Shown here one piece after another: positions 25,501-34,020 of a stretch of DNA of 64,000 bases (the first letter of the stretch is position 1; each line of letters starts with the position of its first letter). Origin of the DNA: Pocillopora verrucosa (Eukaryota; Cnidaria; Anthozoa; Scleractinia; Pocilloporidae); NCBI RefSeq assembly GCF_036669915.1, contig NC_089316.1:8858382-8922381 (forward strand), in the 5' to 3' direction. Below the pieces are notes generated by a model. That model worked only from the letters and a program-made list of their open reading frames with translations, made no database searches and was not told the origin of the DNA. Position numbers and translations under genes: made by a program.

Positions 25501-27690
25501 GCCGCGTACCTTCGCGCGGGAAAAGAAACGCTCGTGACCAAACGCTGGTAATGAGGGCCTGATCACAAGCTAACAAAATATCCTTCGTAAACTTTTGTTC
25601 CCTCTCGTCACGCAATGGAGGGAAGGAGCGCGTTGCGTGACGAGCCCAAACACACCTGCAAAGAAGACTATCATCTACAGTATGTGTGGCAACAATGAAG
25701 ATTATTTTTGCTTACAATTATTCAGAACTAGTGACAATAAACAACAAAACACCTGTGCCTGAGTTTATTTCATACAAGTTAGAAAGGTTTTTTTTTCTCC
25801 CCATGAAACAATATTTTCGTTGGAATCTTTTGAAAGTTAATGCTATTTTTCTTAACAAAAATGCAAGGTACCAGTTATCTTGTTACCCACCCATCCAAAG
25901 AAGATAACTCTTGCATGCGTGGCATGCCTATGTTTTTTATCAAAGCTAAAAGCGCACTGCCTTCTTTTGCAGAATGGAACTTTGAAAATCATTGATAGAA
26001 AGAAAAACATTTTCAAGCTTTCCCAGGTAAGATTACTATATTTTCGTCCCTGAATATCATTGCTTTACAAATGTTATATACCTATGTTCCGTTACAGTTT
26101 GCTGATTCTCTTGGAAGAGGTTATTATTTCTGTGTTGCTATCTTGTATGGATTTCCTTCTAAATCTTTTGCAGCTTAACAAGATAAGAAAGAATGAAATT
26201 GTTAGCTCGGCCGTCCAATGAATATGTGACGTTAAGCTTAAATTGACTTCGTAAAGTTACTGTTGGATACATTGTAGCTTAGAAGTGAAGCATCGGAGTA
26301 CGAAATCCGAACTCGAAGGTTTGGATTCGAAGCCTTTCAGAGAACTCAAATATTTTTTCTGTCTCAGCCTCATGTATCACTTCTTTTTATTTTTTATTCC
26401 TTTTTTTATTTCACTTTATATGATGATGATTTTTTTTTTCTAAAACAGGGAGAGTATATTGCTCCAGAGAAGATCCAGAATGTATATTTACGCAGTCCAT
26501 TTGTTGCGCAGGCCTTTGTTATTGGAAACAGCTTTAAGGTTTGTTCAAAATATTTTTAAACATTGAAGCTGAATAGCAGCTTGAATGAACACATTTTTCG
26601 TTTCCAGTCCTTCTTAGTTGCCGTCATTGTACCAGATGCTGAAGTGATAGAAGCCTGGGCCAAAAAAAATGAAGTGGAGGGAGACGTGAAACAGCTTTGT
26701 CAAGATGAGGTTAGTAAATTTACAGAAGGGGTGAGGGGTTAAAGGTGAGGGGTCCCGAGGGTCGGGGGCTGTAGTCTTAAGTGATTAGTCTAAATGAAAA
26801 AGGCCCGTAATATTATCCCCAGGCCTCCCATGCAAGCTGAAGTTGAACCAACCACAGGTTAACATGGTCGTAGCCAGGTTAATGGGGTCAAACGCCAGTA
26901 ATTTTTATCGTCTTTGATTTTCTCCAGATATCTTTAATTTATTGCTTATTTATTTATTTATGTATTTCTTCTTTTCTTTTTCGTTTGTTTGGTTTTTTTG
27001 CAGTTTTCCATATCTGAAAGATGATTTAATTTTTCACTTTTTCAGAACTCCCTCCTCCTTAATGTTCAATGATAATCTAACATAAACAGCGAAAAAGTTT
27101 CTTTCTTCTTTTATGGAAACGGAGTTAGCTGAGCACATAACTGCGACTTTCCTTTCAGATTATAAATAAAGTTATATTGGAAGACATCTGGGCCAAAGGA
27201 AGAGAAGGAGATCTTAATTCATTAGAACAGGTTAGGGTGTACGTCATACAGTTATTTACTCATAGGTTACAATGTCTGATAGATGTGGGGAATGCTAAAT
27301 GTAATGAGAAGAGTCCGGTTTGAATTGTTTTCCTACACGAGACAGTTTAACTTAAGGAACTTTTTCTTTAACTTTCCCTTTACGCGATAAACAGAAGGAG
27401 TCTCCACGGCAACCAACAAACTTAATTGTGCCAAATGAAAAGTCTCTATATTTCGAGAGCATGGACGAAAAAAAATTCGTATTTCCTAAAAATGAAAACG
27501 GAAGCCACCCTTATATATCACAATAATATCCTATGTTTCAAAGGTCAAGAAAATCTATCTTCATCCTGAGATGTTTAGCATTGAAAACGGACTTCTCACG
27601 CCAACCTTCAAGGCCAAGCGTTCAGAGATACTCAAGACTTTCAAAGACCAAATCGAGCGGCTTTACGAAGAGGTGGAGACTGGGAATTAA
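462..27690 (+). CDS. ACSL: Long-chain-fatty-acid--CoA ligase (ACSL1/5/6 type), 24 exons, one frameshift
   Basis: Activates long-chain fatty acids to acyl-CoA through an acyl-AMP intermediate; expected on ER, mitochondrial or lipid-droplet membranes. Coding exons: 462-495, 8301-8437, 9973-10081, 10553-10620, 10961-11062, 11488-11587, 12195-12366, 13308-13340, 14033-14084, 14352-14428, 14907-14984, 15311-15393, 15609-15660, 16223-16305, 16587-16641, 17265-17360, 17576-17648, 18558-18649, 18791-18907, 25973-26026, 26449-26538, 26608-26709, 27159-27230, 27544-27690. All junctions are GT-AG and in compatible phase except the one-base deficit in exon 7. In the 692-residue model: a membrane segment about 16-34, the ATP-binding loop YTSGTTGPPKGA about 264-275, a tyrosine-type gate IGYYSGD about 331, YGQTECTA about 449, HTGDIGEW about 529, and IDRKKNIFK about 545. 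Exon 1 is the least certain part. The 3' end is secure because of its TAA stop and close match to the family C-terminus. Confidence 0.9.
2170..2350 (+). repeat. Dispersed repeat, degenerate copy
   Basis: Contains TTGGAATCTTTTGAAAGT, then an AAAATGCAA stretch, and ends ACTCTTGCATGCG. The same ordered blocks occur at about 25815-25940, 40555-40670, partly at 19350-19460, and its end at 44250-44300. Those copies lie near the TPR-CHAT units; this one lies in ACSL intron 1 and shows the repeat is interspersed. Superfamily not recognised. Confidence 0.55.
6439..6642. mobile_element. MITE-like element with TTAAC-CTTTAACT inverted ends
   Basis: Starts TTAACACTTTAACTCCC and ends AGTTAAAGGGTTAA, giving inverted termini over about 14-17 bp for a 204-bp non-coding element. 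It shares this terminal style with the element at 28952-29162, but the interior differs. I recall such elements as very common in coral genomes. Confidence 0.5.
8301..8437 (+). CDS. ACSL exon 2: N-terminal membrane anchor
   Basis: Encodes a hydrophobic helix (about [18 protein letters not shown]) followed by basic residues RNKTR and an acidic linker. This matches the single N-terminal anchor of ACSL1-type enzymes. The acceptor is a good pyrimidine tract ending at 8300, and the donor AG|GTAACT is at 8438. The exon ends in phase 0 and joins exon 3 (GTDGARRTT...), which matches the family's GSGGARRS region. Confidence 0.8.
11229..11411. mobile_element. Degenerate MITE-like copy in an ACSL intron
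   Basis: Left end TTAACCATTTAACTGCC followed by GAGTGACCAGGACAGAA. The interior contains CAATATCAAGCAGAT, CTAATTGATCC and AATTCTCTAAACTAACA, and a CATGGGAGA remnant lies at the right. The same ordered blocks occur at 28952-29162, so both belong to one family; the right end here is decayed. Confidence 0.5.
12195..12366 (+). CDS. ACSL exon 7 with a one-base frameshift
   Basis: Begins [12 protein letters not shown] in phase with exon 6 and should end [11 protein letters not shown] in phase with exon 8 ([11 protein letters not shown]). The exon is 172 nt, one short of the 173 required. As read, the frame shifts near 12335 and meets TGA at 12353-12355. The missing base lies either in the six-A run near 12316-12322 or in the GG at 12334-12335. 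Every exon on both sides is intact, so a sequencing or assembly error in the homopolymer, or a recent null allele, are the main explanations. Confidence 0.85.
14418..14572 (+). repeat. 26-bp minisatellite made of copies of an ACSL 5' splice site
   Basis: Six tandem units of about 26 bp (14418, 14444, 14470, 14496, 14521, 14547) start inside the last codons of exon 10 and repeat its exon-intron junction. Unit 1 contains the true donor CACCAG|GTATGC at 14429. Units 4, 5 and 6 carry CTTCAG|GTAT at 14507, 14532 and 14558, which are equally plausible donors. Use of any of them would read into a TGA soon after the normal junction. Confidence 0.85.
17414..17534 (+). repeat. Dispersed repeat copy (about 115 bp)
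   Basis: The blocks TGTATTTATTT, a GGGTAGGATAAA segment, GCCTAACTTG and TAAAACAGAACTAC occur in the same order at 29293-29418 in an unrelated context. Non-coding; the superfamily is not recognised. Confidence 0.5.
17700..18480 (+). repeat. Degenerate tetranucleotide microsatellite (GACT/GACC)n in an ACSL intron
   Basis: About 780 bp of TGAC-type tetranucleotides with a nearly pure GACC core around 17985-18070, decaying on both sides into CTGACTGAATGA variants. It lies between exons 17 and 18. Such tracts are length-polymorphic. Confidence 0.9.
19450..21082. repeat. Shared 3'-flank repeat of the TPR-CHAT unit, copy A
   Basis: Sequence downstream of TPR-CHAT copy A that recurs, in whole or part, at 29600-30537 (B), 44290-45270 plus 51277-51928 (C, split by an insertion) and 59600-60912 (D). 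It is T-rich and non-coding. A short frame starting [10 protein letters not shown] appears at 20480, 51344 and 60325, but its three copies diverge at the C-terminal end. Confidence 0.8.
21083..24255 (-). pseudogene. TPR-CHAT copy A, decayed pseudogene
   Basis: About ten 40-residue TPR units followed by a CHAT-like region, clearly homologous to copies B-D but heavily broken. Defects seen: loss of the first ~240 bp including the MSDAAEILK start (junction near 24255); a TAG in the first TPR unit (24052-24054); frameshifts near 23610, 22880, 22500 and 22262; loss of about 47 bp near 21735; a one-base deletion at 21369 in the catalytic LSCCHSG motif; and TGA replacing the Trp of SQWAPF. The His motif survives as VAHGN. 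It lies inside an ACSL intron in antisense. Confidence 0.9.
25286..25345 (-). promoter_or_regulatory. Candidate 5' non-coding exon end and splice donor of TPR-CHAT copy A
   Basis: On the minus strand the sequence reads AAAGAGTCGTG|GTAAGTACG, a near-perfect 5' splice site, with the exon's last base at 25286. The same block recurs at 38942, 40051 and 58855, always upstream of a TPR-CHAT copy in its sense orientation. It would splice to an acceptor such as AAACAG|GAAAG just before the MSDAAEILK start codon, where that is present. Transcript evidence is needed. Confidence 0.5.
25604..25664. repeat. Hairpin CTCGTCACGCAA ... TTGCGTGACGAG
   Basis: A 12-bp perfect inverted repeat around a short G/C-rich spacer, about 330 bp upstream of the candidate TPR-CHAT exon 1 donor and 300 bp before ACSL exon 20. 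A second copy lies at about 40371-40420 in the duplicate unit. It could be a MITE end pair or part of a divergent promoter. Confidence 0.6.
25973..27690 (+). CDS. ACSL exons 20-24, intact C-terminal set
   Basis: Exons 25973-26026, 26449-26538, 26608-26709, 27159-27230 and 27544-27690 encode the C-terminal subdomain from [15 protein letters not shown] through GEYIAPEKI to the stop after VETGN. All five frames are open and all junctions canonical. This set was the template for the broken copy at 40731-42442. Confidence 0.92.
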
Positions 27691-28204
27691 CGCAGACACA
27701 GGCATGATAAAGCCATCATGAGCGACCCCATCCTTCGCTTCTCGCGAAGGAACGGGAAATGAGACGAAGTCCAAGCAATAATTGATTAAGACATATTAAG
27801 ACACGGCACAAGGACTTTATATCCACTATCAATGACCTTAAAAATAGTCACAATTATGCAGGTTTAAAAAAGTTAGTCTACATAATAACGCCTGAAAAAG
27901 TGTTGAATGAAATATTCATCATTGTAAAAAGTAATTTCGCATTAATTTTAGTGAATGATGACAGCACGTTACACTACCCCTCCCCCCCCCCTCCGTCCAT
28001 GAGAGCAGGCGCACGAGGAGAAAGCTCCATTAGGTTCGCACATCCGGGAAGTTTTGTTTGCAAGTTCTGGTCGCGCCCGATTACATTACTCCTTACGACT
28101 TTTATATACAACATGACTTAATGAGAACATCCCACATTACTCTCTTCCTTAACTTTAAGCAAGATTACCGCATACTATGTTATTATGCTTCAAGTTCTTG
28201 ACAA

Positions 28205-28210
28205 AATAAA
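28205..28210 (+). terminator. Possible ACSL polyadenylation signal
   Basis: First clear AATAAA downstream of the ACSL stop on the plus strand, about 515 bp after it. The motif is common in AT-rich DNA, so this is weak support. Confidence 0.3.
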
Positions 28211-28830
28211 ACAATGCCGAAAACAATACAGTTAGTTAGTGTGGCTTTGTTTTCAAATAGCATGTGGTGATACGGAAATCTTTCCCAATTAGGGTAGCTT
28301 GCCAAAATATTTCCCTAAGCCTCTGTGTTCTACATTGCACTCGAACTCGAACTCGCGGAATTATTCAGACTCACTTATTTAATTTCAGTTTATCACTATT
28401 AGGAATCGATCAATGTCTATTTCTCAAAAAGAGAACTCTGCAGTATTTATCAAACTTTCAAGCAGTTAAATGGCTGCTATTTAACCAACAACGACGAGAT
28501 TTGAAGGAAAATAAACATGTTCTCTATATTTTGTGTTTTTTTTTTTTCGATAATCCCTCAACTTATCTTTCACATCTATCTATTCGTAAACGATACGAAA
28601 ATTGCAAATACATAACTGAAAAATAAAATGAGGCCACCTGGGAACCAAAACCCCTACAAAATCTTGTCTTGAGAATGCGTACCAAAACCCCTAAAAAATC
28701 TTGACTGAGCATGCGTACTTTGTCGAGCTTGCGATATTTTGCTTCAGTCGAGCCATTTGAAATTTCCCAATGTTTTTCTCGTTTTGTTGTAGCTTAGATT
28801 TTACGTTTTCTATATTTTAACAAATGAAAA

Positions 28831-28902
28831 ATGTCGCCCAAGACAACTCAGTCCCAAGCCCCAGAAGGAAAGCGCAAACAGCAACAACTGCATGGAGAGT
28901 GA
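28831..28902 (+). pseudogene. Short MSPKTTQ... reading frame, truncated 5' gene fragment
   Basis: ATG followed by MSPKTTQSQ and a basic stretch, stopping after 23 codons. A GAGAGTGACGACGAGGCGGAG run follows in another frame. The homologous segment at 43596 keeps MSPKTTQPQ and then diverges. Both copies keep a similar upstream sequence, so this may be the promoter and first codons of an unrelated gene carried by the duplication. Product not recognised. Confidence 0.3.
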
Positions 28903-28951
28903 CGACGAGGCGGAGCTTCTACAGATGACGACACCGAGGTACCGACCATCA

Positions 28952-29162
28952 TTAACCCTTTAACTCCCGTGAGTGACCAAGACAGAATTTCTCCTCACAG
29001 TGGCAATCCAATATCAACCAGATACGCAATGAGAATAAAGAAAAATATCAATTTGAGGATAATTGGTTGATCCAATGCTAAATTCTCTGAACTAACATTA
29101 TATAAATTGTATGGTTGACAGTAAGGAGAACTAAAAATTTGATCTGGGAGTTAAAATGTTAA
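28952..29162. mobile_element. MITE with 17-bp TIRs (TTAACCCTTTAACTCCC)
   Basis: Left end TTAACCCTTTAACTCCC; right end GGGAGTTAAAATGTTAA, its reverse complement with two mismatches. The interior is non-coding, about 211 bp in total. It is the best-preserved member here of a family also seen at 11229-11411. It lies between the two duplicated units. Confidence 0.65.
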
Positions 29163-29503
29163 ATCGCGGTCGCCTGGAGATGGGGTTAGAAGGGGGGCGG
29201 AGAATTTTAGTTGTGTAGCAGCAAAAATTTACTTGATCCCTTCCTAAAGCTTTGCAGTATTCTAAAGATCCCGTCTTATTTGCAGTCACTTTTCTATATA
29301 AGTTGTATTTATTTTCCCTTTTCTGTGGGACGGGTGGGACAAAGCGAGTTATCGCAGGCAAGAAAAATAAGCCTAACTTGTCCGTTCTGGTAGCAAAACA
29401 GAACTACTAATTGATATACCAATCCCTCGAGCTCTGACGAAGGGCTAACGCTCGAATCGGCAGCTATTTACCCCTTAACGGTAAACAATTTTCGCTATAA
29501 TTA
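29163..29503. repeat. Spacer with dispersed-repeat fragments
   Basis: The block at 29206-29285 (TTTAGTTGTGTAGCAGC through GCAGTCACTT) matches about 43645-43725. The block at 29293-29418 matches 17414-17534. The run TCTGACGAAGGGCTAACGC around 29437 resembles a motif I recall from many cnidarian repeats. No gene. Confidence 0.45.
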
Positions 29504-29607
29504 TTCAACCATTGAACGGCCTGGTGAAGAGACTCACTGGCACTTTCTTTACGCACAAGGTGTTCGTAAAAATGATTCATGAGCTGTTCCTTTGCTTCGT
29601 CTTCTAC
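29504..29607 (-). pseudogene. Orphan fragment of a CHAT-domain 3' coding end
   Basis: About 104 bp matching the coding sequence around [14 protein letters not shown] of copies B-D, detached from any TPR-CHAT gene and sitting in the 3' flank of copy B. The same fragment with the same right-hand junction (CTTCTACAATACTTTTCC) is at 59511-59613 in the 3' flank of copy D. It is a rearrangement scar shared by the B and D flanks. Confidence 0.8.
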
Positions 29608-30537
29608 AATACTTTTCCTCCTCTATTTAATTTCTAAGTTAATATCTATCTCGCTGATTTTCCATTTGTATTTGTTTCTTACGTTAGAATCTATCCAGGA
29701 ACTTTTTTTCTGAATTCTGGCTGATTGTCACCTTAATTTCCTACCAGCTGTTTGCACTTTTCTGTTCGACTATAGCGCTTGTATCTTACGAAATATTTAA
29801 GGCTAATTTTACCTTTACAATTTGGATATCGTTTCTTTTCTCTTCTCTGTTTGTTGCTGATTTTTAAGTAAATTTCACTCTGTCTGTTCCCTTCTCCGTT
29901 TATCTTTTAGATTTTGATATAGTAACGCCTACGTTTCTCTTCCGTTTGTTTGTTATGTTATCACTCTTTGATGATCGCGTCTGCATGCTACGAGAGAATT
30001 GAAAACCAGATCATGGTGATGTAAACCGAGGATCAATTTTAAGTTTTGACACAACTCTGCCAACATTCTATCATTTTTTAAGATAGGTTTTTTTCCTGCG
30101 TTCATCCCAACGTTAATTTTAGTTCTCTAATGATATAATTAATTGATCTAACGGCCGAATTGCAGGAAGCGACTTCAAAATTATGGTTTAATTGGTTATT
30201 GTTGTTGATTTTTTACAAAATAAAGTTAACTTTTTTAAAGTCAGCTGAAGTTTCTCAGATTACTCTCATCGTCATAGCGTCTAGCATCGTATCAACCTCC
30301 TGCAATTATTTCTGAATATCTTCCATGTAAAAGGAACTCTTTTTCAAGGCCAATTAAGGTAGCGATTCATAAAAATCTTCTGGCTCTGAGCACGAAATGA
30401 AATCGTCTTCTTTTTCTTTACATTTTATGGATGAGAGACAAAGACAAAAACAAACAAAAACCGACTATTATGTGTTGAACTGAAAAAGTTAAGTGTGCTA
30501 ATCGGTTATTATAGAAAATTGCTCATTACAATCAGAC
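29608..30537. repeat. 3'-flank repeat of the TPR-CHAT unit, copy B
   Basis: Matches the copy A flank (about 19760-21082) and the D flank (59614-60912), but lacks about 370 bp after 30174 that both others retain. Non-coding. A possible short 3' exon of the minus-strand gene lies near 30340-30385. Confidence 0.75.
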
Positions 30538-33500
30538 TTACCCTTTTTTCGTAAAATCAAATGTCACGTTATCCCCCATCAGCACAAACGGAGCCCATTG
30601 GGAAGGTTTAGGGAAACTATTGCTTCTCAACCATTGAACGGCCTGGTGAAGAGACTCACTGGCACTTTCTCCACGCACGAGGTGTTCGTAGAAATGATTC
30701 ATGAGCTGTTCCGTTGCTTCGTCTTCTATAGCCCACGATGCTACCAACACTGAACGTGCACCGGATGTTAAGAATGCACGAGCGATTCCAAGGACTCCTT
30801 CCTTTTTAACCAATCCACGCCCACTGTGACAACAGCTGAGTACTACCAGTTTAGCTCGCACTTGAACTCCTTGAATTTCGGACATAGTCAGGAGGTAGTC
30901 TTCCTCTTGAGGAATATCGTTAGTAGCACGTTGAGGAGAGAGGGCAATCTCTCCTCTTTCGGCATTTCCATGAGCGGCAAGATGTATTAGACTTACCGAA
31001 GGTATCGCTTGAAGTACTGCCTGCTTTGTTGCGCGACTTCCTAACAAAGGCTGAACACCCAGCAGTCGACCAACCATCTCGGCTTCCTTTCTTGCACAGA
31101 GTAATGGTGTAATTTCAGTGAGACGTCCATTGTAGTGCACTTCGCCGACCGTAGGATCACCCACAACCAGTGCATCAGTTAGACTGTGATAGTCCGCTGG
31201 ACATTCTTGAATGATTCGGAGAGTCGTCAGTGAAGGGACGATACGGATTCTGTACTTCTCCGATAAATACCTTCCGGCAGATTCATCACGCAAGGCAGCA
31301 AATGGGACTCGGTACGAAAAACGATCCGGCACAATGATGATTTCAGGCTCTGTAAGTAAGTCTTCCACAGGTGCGACGAACCATTTGTAGCACAAATCAT
31401 GAATTCTTTCGGTATCTTTAGTTTGTCCACCTCGCAAATTTGCTCGGCTCTCCTTATGAAGAGATGTCGTCACTTTGTCATCCAAAGATCGATCTTCGCA
31501 GTTTGCCGTGGGTAAAACGCCAAAGCCAGCGGCGCTCTTTTTGAAAATGCCTTCCACATCGCAAACTTGCTCGTCAATAAGAGTGTTTACTTCCACTTCA
31601 TCTGTTTTTCGAAAGCAAGTGCCTCCATTTGCTCTCAATACCCAGAGAAGAACACGCCGCTCTCTGTACGCAATATACAAGAAAACACAGTCATTTTCTC
31701 TCCTCACGATGTTTTCAATCCCGAACCATGATTGTGGATCAGCTGAGATGTGGCTTTCCACCGAATACTTGTCTGCCATTAATTCTGCGAGGACCCTTGC
31801 TCGTCCCAGTTCCTCAACATAGAGAGCATCTCCAAATTTTTCAATGTAGCACAGCAAGTTAGTGAGTGAATGATAGGGAAAAGTACCGTGTTCCTCCAAC
31901 AGAGAAATTTTAAATTCACTGTTTCCTTTCAGAAAAGTTCTGATTTGCTCGTATTTTGCAATACATTGAAGGAGATATTCCTTTGCTTCCACAACCTCTG
32001 ACAGCCATATCTTTAATTGAGTAATACTGAGAAGGCTTTCAAACTCAAGCATCTTGTCTCCGATTTGGCTGCTTATGGAATAGGCTTTCTCAATACAATC
32101 TTCTGCCTTGCTACATTCACCAAGCGTTTGGTACAAATTGCTAAGGCTTATGTAAATTATTGCCTCGACTTTTCTACAGCCACAGTCTCTGCTGATGGTA
32201 AGCGCCTTCTCAAAATGTTCTTTTGCTTTCTGACAGTCATTCACTGAAGCAAAAACAGCTGCCAAACTTGCAGTAGCGTAGGCTCCTAGTATTCTGTCAC
32301 CACTTGCTATACTGATGCCAACTGCCTTGTCCAAATATTCTTTAGCTTGCCGATTTTTTCGAAGCTTAAAATAAACATTTCCAAGGCTTAAGAATAACCT
32401 TCCTTTGCTCTCGCCGATTTCTATCGCGATGGCAAGTGCTTTGTCGTAATATACTCTAGCCTTCTGATATTCGCCAAGGGACATGAACACATTTCCGAGG
32501 TTCCCGTTACTTACTTCTTCTCCTTGTTTGTCGTCAATTTCTATCGCGATAGCAAGTGCTTTCTCGTTATATTCTTTAGCCTTCTGATATTCGCTAAGGG
32601 AACGAAACACATTTCCGAGTTTCCCGTTAATTTTTCCTTCGCCTCGTCTGTCACCAATTTCTACCGCGATGGCAAGTGCTTTCTCGGAACATTCTTTAGC
32701 CCGCTGATATTCCCCTAGGGAACTAAACATATCGCCGAGGTTCCCGTAAATTGTTTCTTCTCCTTTTCTGTCGCCAATTTCTATCGCAATAGCAAGTGCT
32801 TTCTGGTGACACTCCTTAGCCTTCTGATATTTGCCAAGGGAATGAAACAGATCTCCGAGGTTCCCGTTAATTGTTCCCTCTCCTTGTCTGTCGCCAATTT
32901 CTATCGCTATGGCAAGTGATTTCTCGAAATATTCTCGAGCCTTCTGATATTCGCCTAGGGAATTAAATACAGTTCCGAGGTTCCCGATACTTGTTCCTTC
33001 TCCTTTTCTGTTGCCAATTTCCATCGCGATGGCGAGTGCATTCTCGTAATATTCTTTAGCCTTCTGATATTCGCCTAAGGAATTAAACACATTTCCGAGG
33101 TTCCCGTTTATTGTTTCTTCTTCTTGTCTGTCGCCAATTTCTATCGCAATGGCAAGTGCTTTCTTGTGACATTCCTTAGCCTTCTCATATTTGCCAAAGG
33201 AGTGAAACACATCTCCGAGTTTCCCGTTAACTGTTCCTTCACCACATCTGTCGCCAATTTCTATCGCGATAGCAAGTGCTTTCTTGTAATATTTTTTAGC
33301 CTTCTGATATTCTCCTAGGGAATTAAACACATCTCCGAGGCTCCCGTAACTAGTGCTTTCTCCTTGTCTGTGACCAATTTCTATCGCAATGGCAAGTGCT
33401 TCCTTGTAACATTCCTCAGCCTTCTGATATTTGCCAAGGTGATAAAACATATTTCCGAGGTTCCCTTTACTCTTTCCTTCTGCTTGTCTGTCACCAATTT

Positions 33501-33966
33501 CTATCGCGATGATGACTGCTTTCTCGAGATGTATTTTTGCCTTCTGCATTTCACTGAGGCTTATACATACAGTTCCAAGTCTTTGATGTGCCATTGCTTC
33601 TTCTCTTTTGTGACCAATCGTTTGCATGATGATGAGTGCGCTATTGTAAAGTTGCTTTGCCTCTACAAACCCGCACTGGGCTTTATATTTGTCTCCCAGT
33701 TGAATGGTTAGTCTTCCAGCGTGGTGCAAGGTGTAAAGAAGTCTCTTGGTATATAGTTCCCCATTTGCGTTACCAGACATGGCGTAGCATGCATTGGATA
33801 TTACAACAGAGATATTAAGGTGACTACCACAGTCAAGGTTTTGAAGTAGACTTGCGCATTCATTACATAACTCAGTCGCTTGTAGGCCACGATCAGTGTT
33901 GAGAAGAAATATGACGACATTTAAACCTATCTGGACTGACTTTAGGATTTCTGCAGCGTCACTCAT
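30538..33966 (-). CDS. TPR-CHAT protein copy B (TTC28-like), 1142 aa
   Basis: Intact open frame. I chose the ATG at 33966 (MSDAAEILKS) because copy C has the same start and sequence upstream of it is not conserved. Residues 1-137 are helical and TPR-like; about 138-535 hold ten near-identical 40-residue TPR units ([21 protein letters not shown] type); 536-700 hold more divergent TPRs; about 880-1142 form a CHAT (caspase-like) domain. Catalytic candidates: His999 in LAAHGN and Cys1046 in LSCCHSG. No signal peptide or membrane helix, so probably cytosolic. The family is predicted to be cysteine proteases with a repeat sensor arm; the substrate is unknown. The stop overlaps a strong donor-like GG|GTAAGT, so a short further exon may exist. 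Confidence 0.92.
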   Translation of the reverse strand: MSDAAEILKSVQIGLNVVIFLLNTDRGLQATELCNECASLLQNLDCGSHLNISVVISNACYAMSGNANGELYTKRLLYTLHHAGRLTIQLGDKYKAQCGFVEAKQLYNSALIIMQTIGHKREEAMAHQRLGTVCISLSEMQKAKIHLEKAVIIAIEIGDRQAEGKSKGNLGNMFYHLGKYQKAEECYKEALAIAIEIGHRQGESTSYGSLGDVFNSLGEYQKAKKYYKKALAIAIEIGDRCGEGTVNGKLGDVFHSFGKYEKAKECHKKALAIAIEIGDRQEEETINGNLGNVFNSLGEYQKAKEYYENALAIAMEIGNRKGEGTSIGNLGTVFNSLGEYQKAREYFEKSLAIAIEIGDRQGEGTINGNLGDLFHSLGKYQKAKECHQKALAIAIEIGDRKGEETIYGNLGDMFSSLGEYQRAKECSEKALAIAVEIGDRRGEGKINGKLGNVFRSLSEYQKAKEYNEKALAIAIEIDDKQGEEVSNGNLGNVFMSLGEYQKARVYYDKALAIAIEIGESKGRLFLSLGNVYFKLRKNRQAKEYLDKAVGISIASGDRILGAYATASLAAVFASVNDCQKAKEHFEKALTISRDCGCRKVEAIIYISLSNLYQTLGECSKAEDCIEKAYSISSQIGDKMLEFESLLSITQLKIWLSEVVEAKEYLLQCIAKYEQIRTFLKGNSEFKISLLEEHGTFPYHSLTNLLCYIEKFGDALYVEELGRARVLAELMADKYSVESHISADPQSWFGIENIVRRENDCVFLYIAYRERRVLLWVLRANGGTCFRKTDEVEVNTLIDEQVCDVEGIFKKSAAGFGVLPTANCEDRSLDDKVTTSLHKESRANLRGGQTKDTERIHDLCYKWFVAPVEDLLTEPEIIIVPDRFSYRVPFAALRDESAGRYLSEKYRIRIVPSLTTLRIIQECPADYHSLTDALVVGDPTVGEVHYNGRLTEITPLLCARKEAEMVGRLLGVQPLLGSRATKQAVLQAIPSVSLIHLAAHGNAERGEIALSPQRATNDIPQEEDYLLTMSEIQGVQVRAKLVVLSCCHSGRGLVKKEGVLGIARAFLTSGARSVLVASWAIEDEATEQLMNHFYEHLVRGESASESLHQAVQWLRSNSFPKPSQWAPFVLMGDNVTFDFTKKG

Positions 33967-34020
33967 CACGAGTCTTTCCTGTTTTTTTTTTTGTTTTTCG
34001 TGACAAAGAATTAACAAAAA
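33967..34020 (-). promoter_or_regulatory. Candidate splice acceptor before the TPR-CHAT B start codon
   Basis: Minus strand reads AAAACAG|GAAAGACTCGTG just before the ATG. Copy C reads AAACAG|GAAAGATTCGTA at the same place, with a T-rich stretch further upstream. Together with the conserved upstream donor blocks this fits a spliced 5' untranslated region. The polypyrimidine tract in B is interrupted by an A-rich run, so support is moderate. Confidence 0.4.

Larger units (their letters stand above)
18908..25972 (+). other. 7.1-kb ACSL intron hosting a TPR-CHAT pseudogene in antisense
   Basis: Lies between exon 19 (ending [10 protein letters not shown]) and exon 20 ([11 protein letters not shown]). 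It contains the shared 3' flank (about 19450-21082), TPR-CHAT copy A on the minus strand (21083-24255), and the shared 5' flank with a conserved donor-like site (25286) and a hairpin (25604-25664). The downstream duplications all carry pieces of this intron, so the intron version may be the source arrangement. Confidence 0.8.

Noticed and set aside
28264-28626. 120-codon plus-strand frame after ACSL
   Set aside because: Its duplicate at 43067-43267 is interrupted, and the composition is that of AT-rich non-coding DNA.
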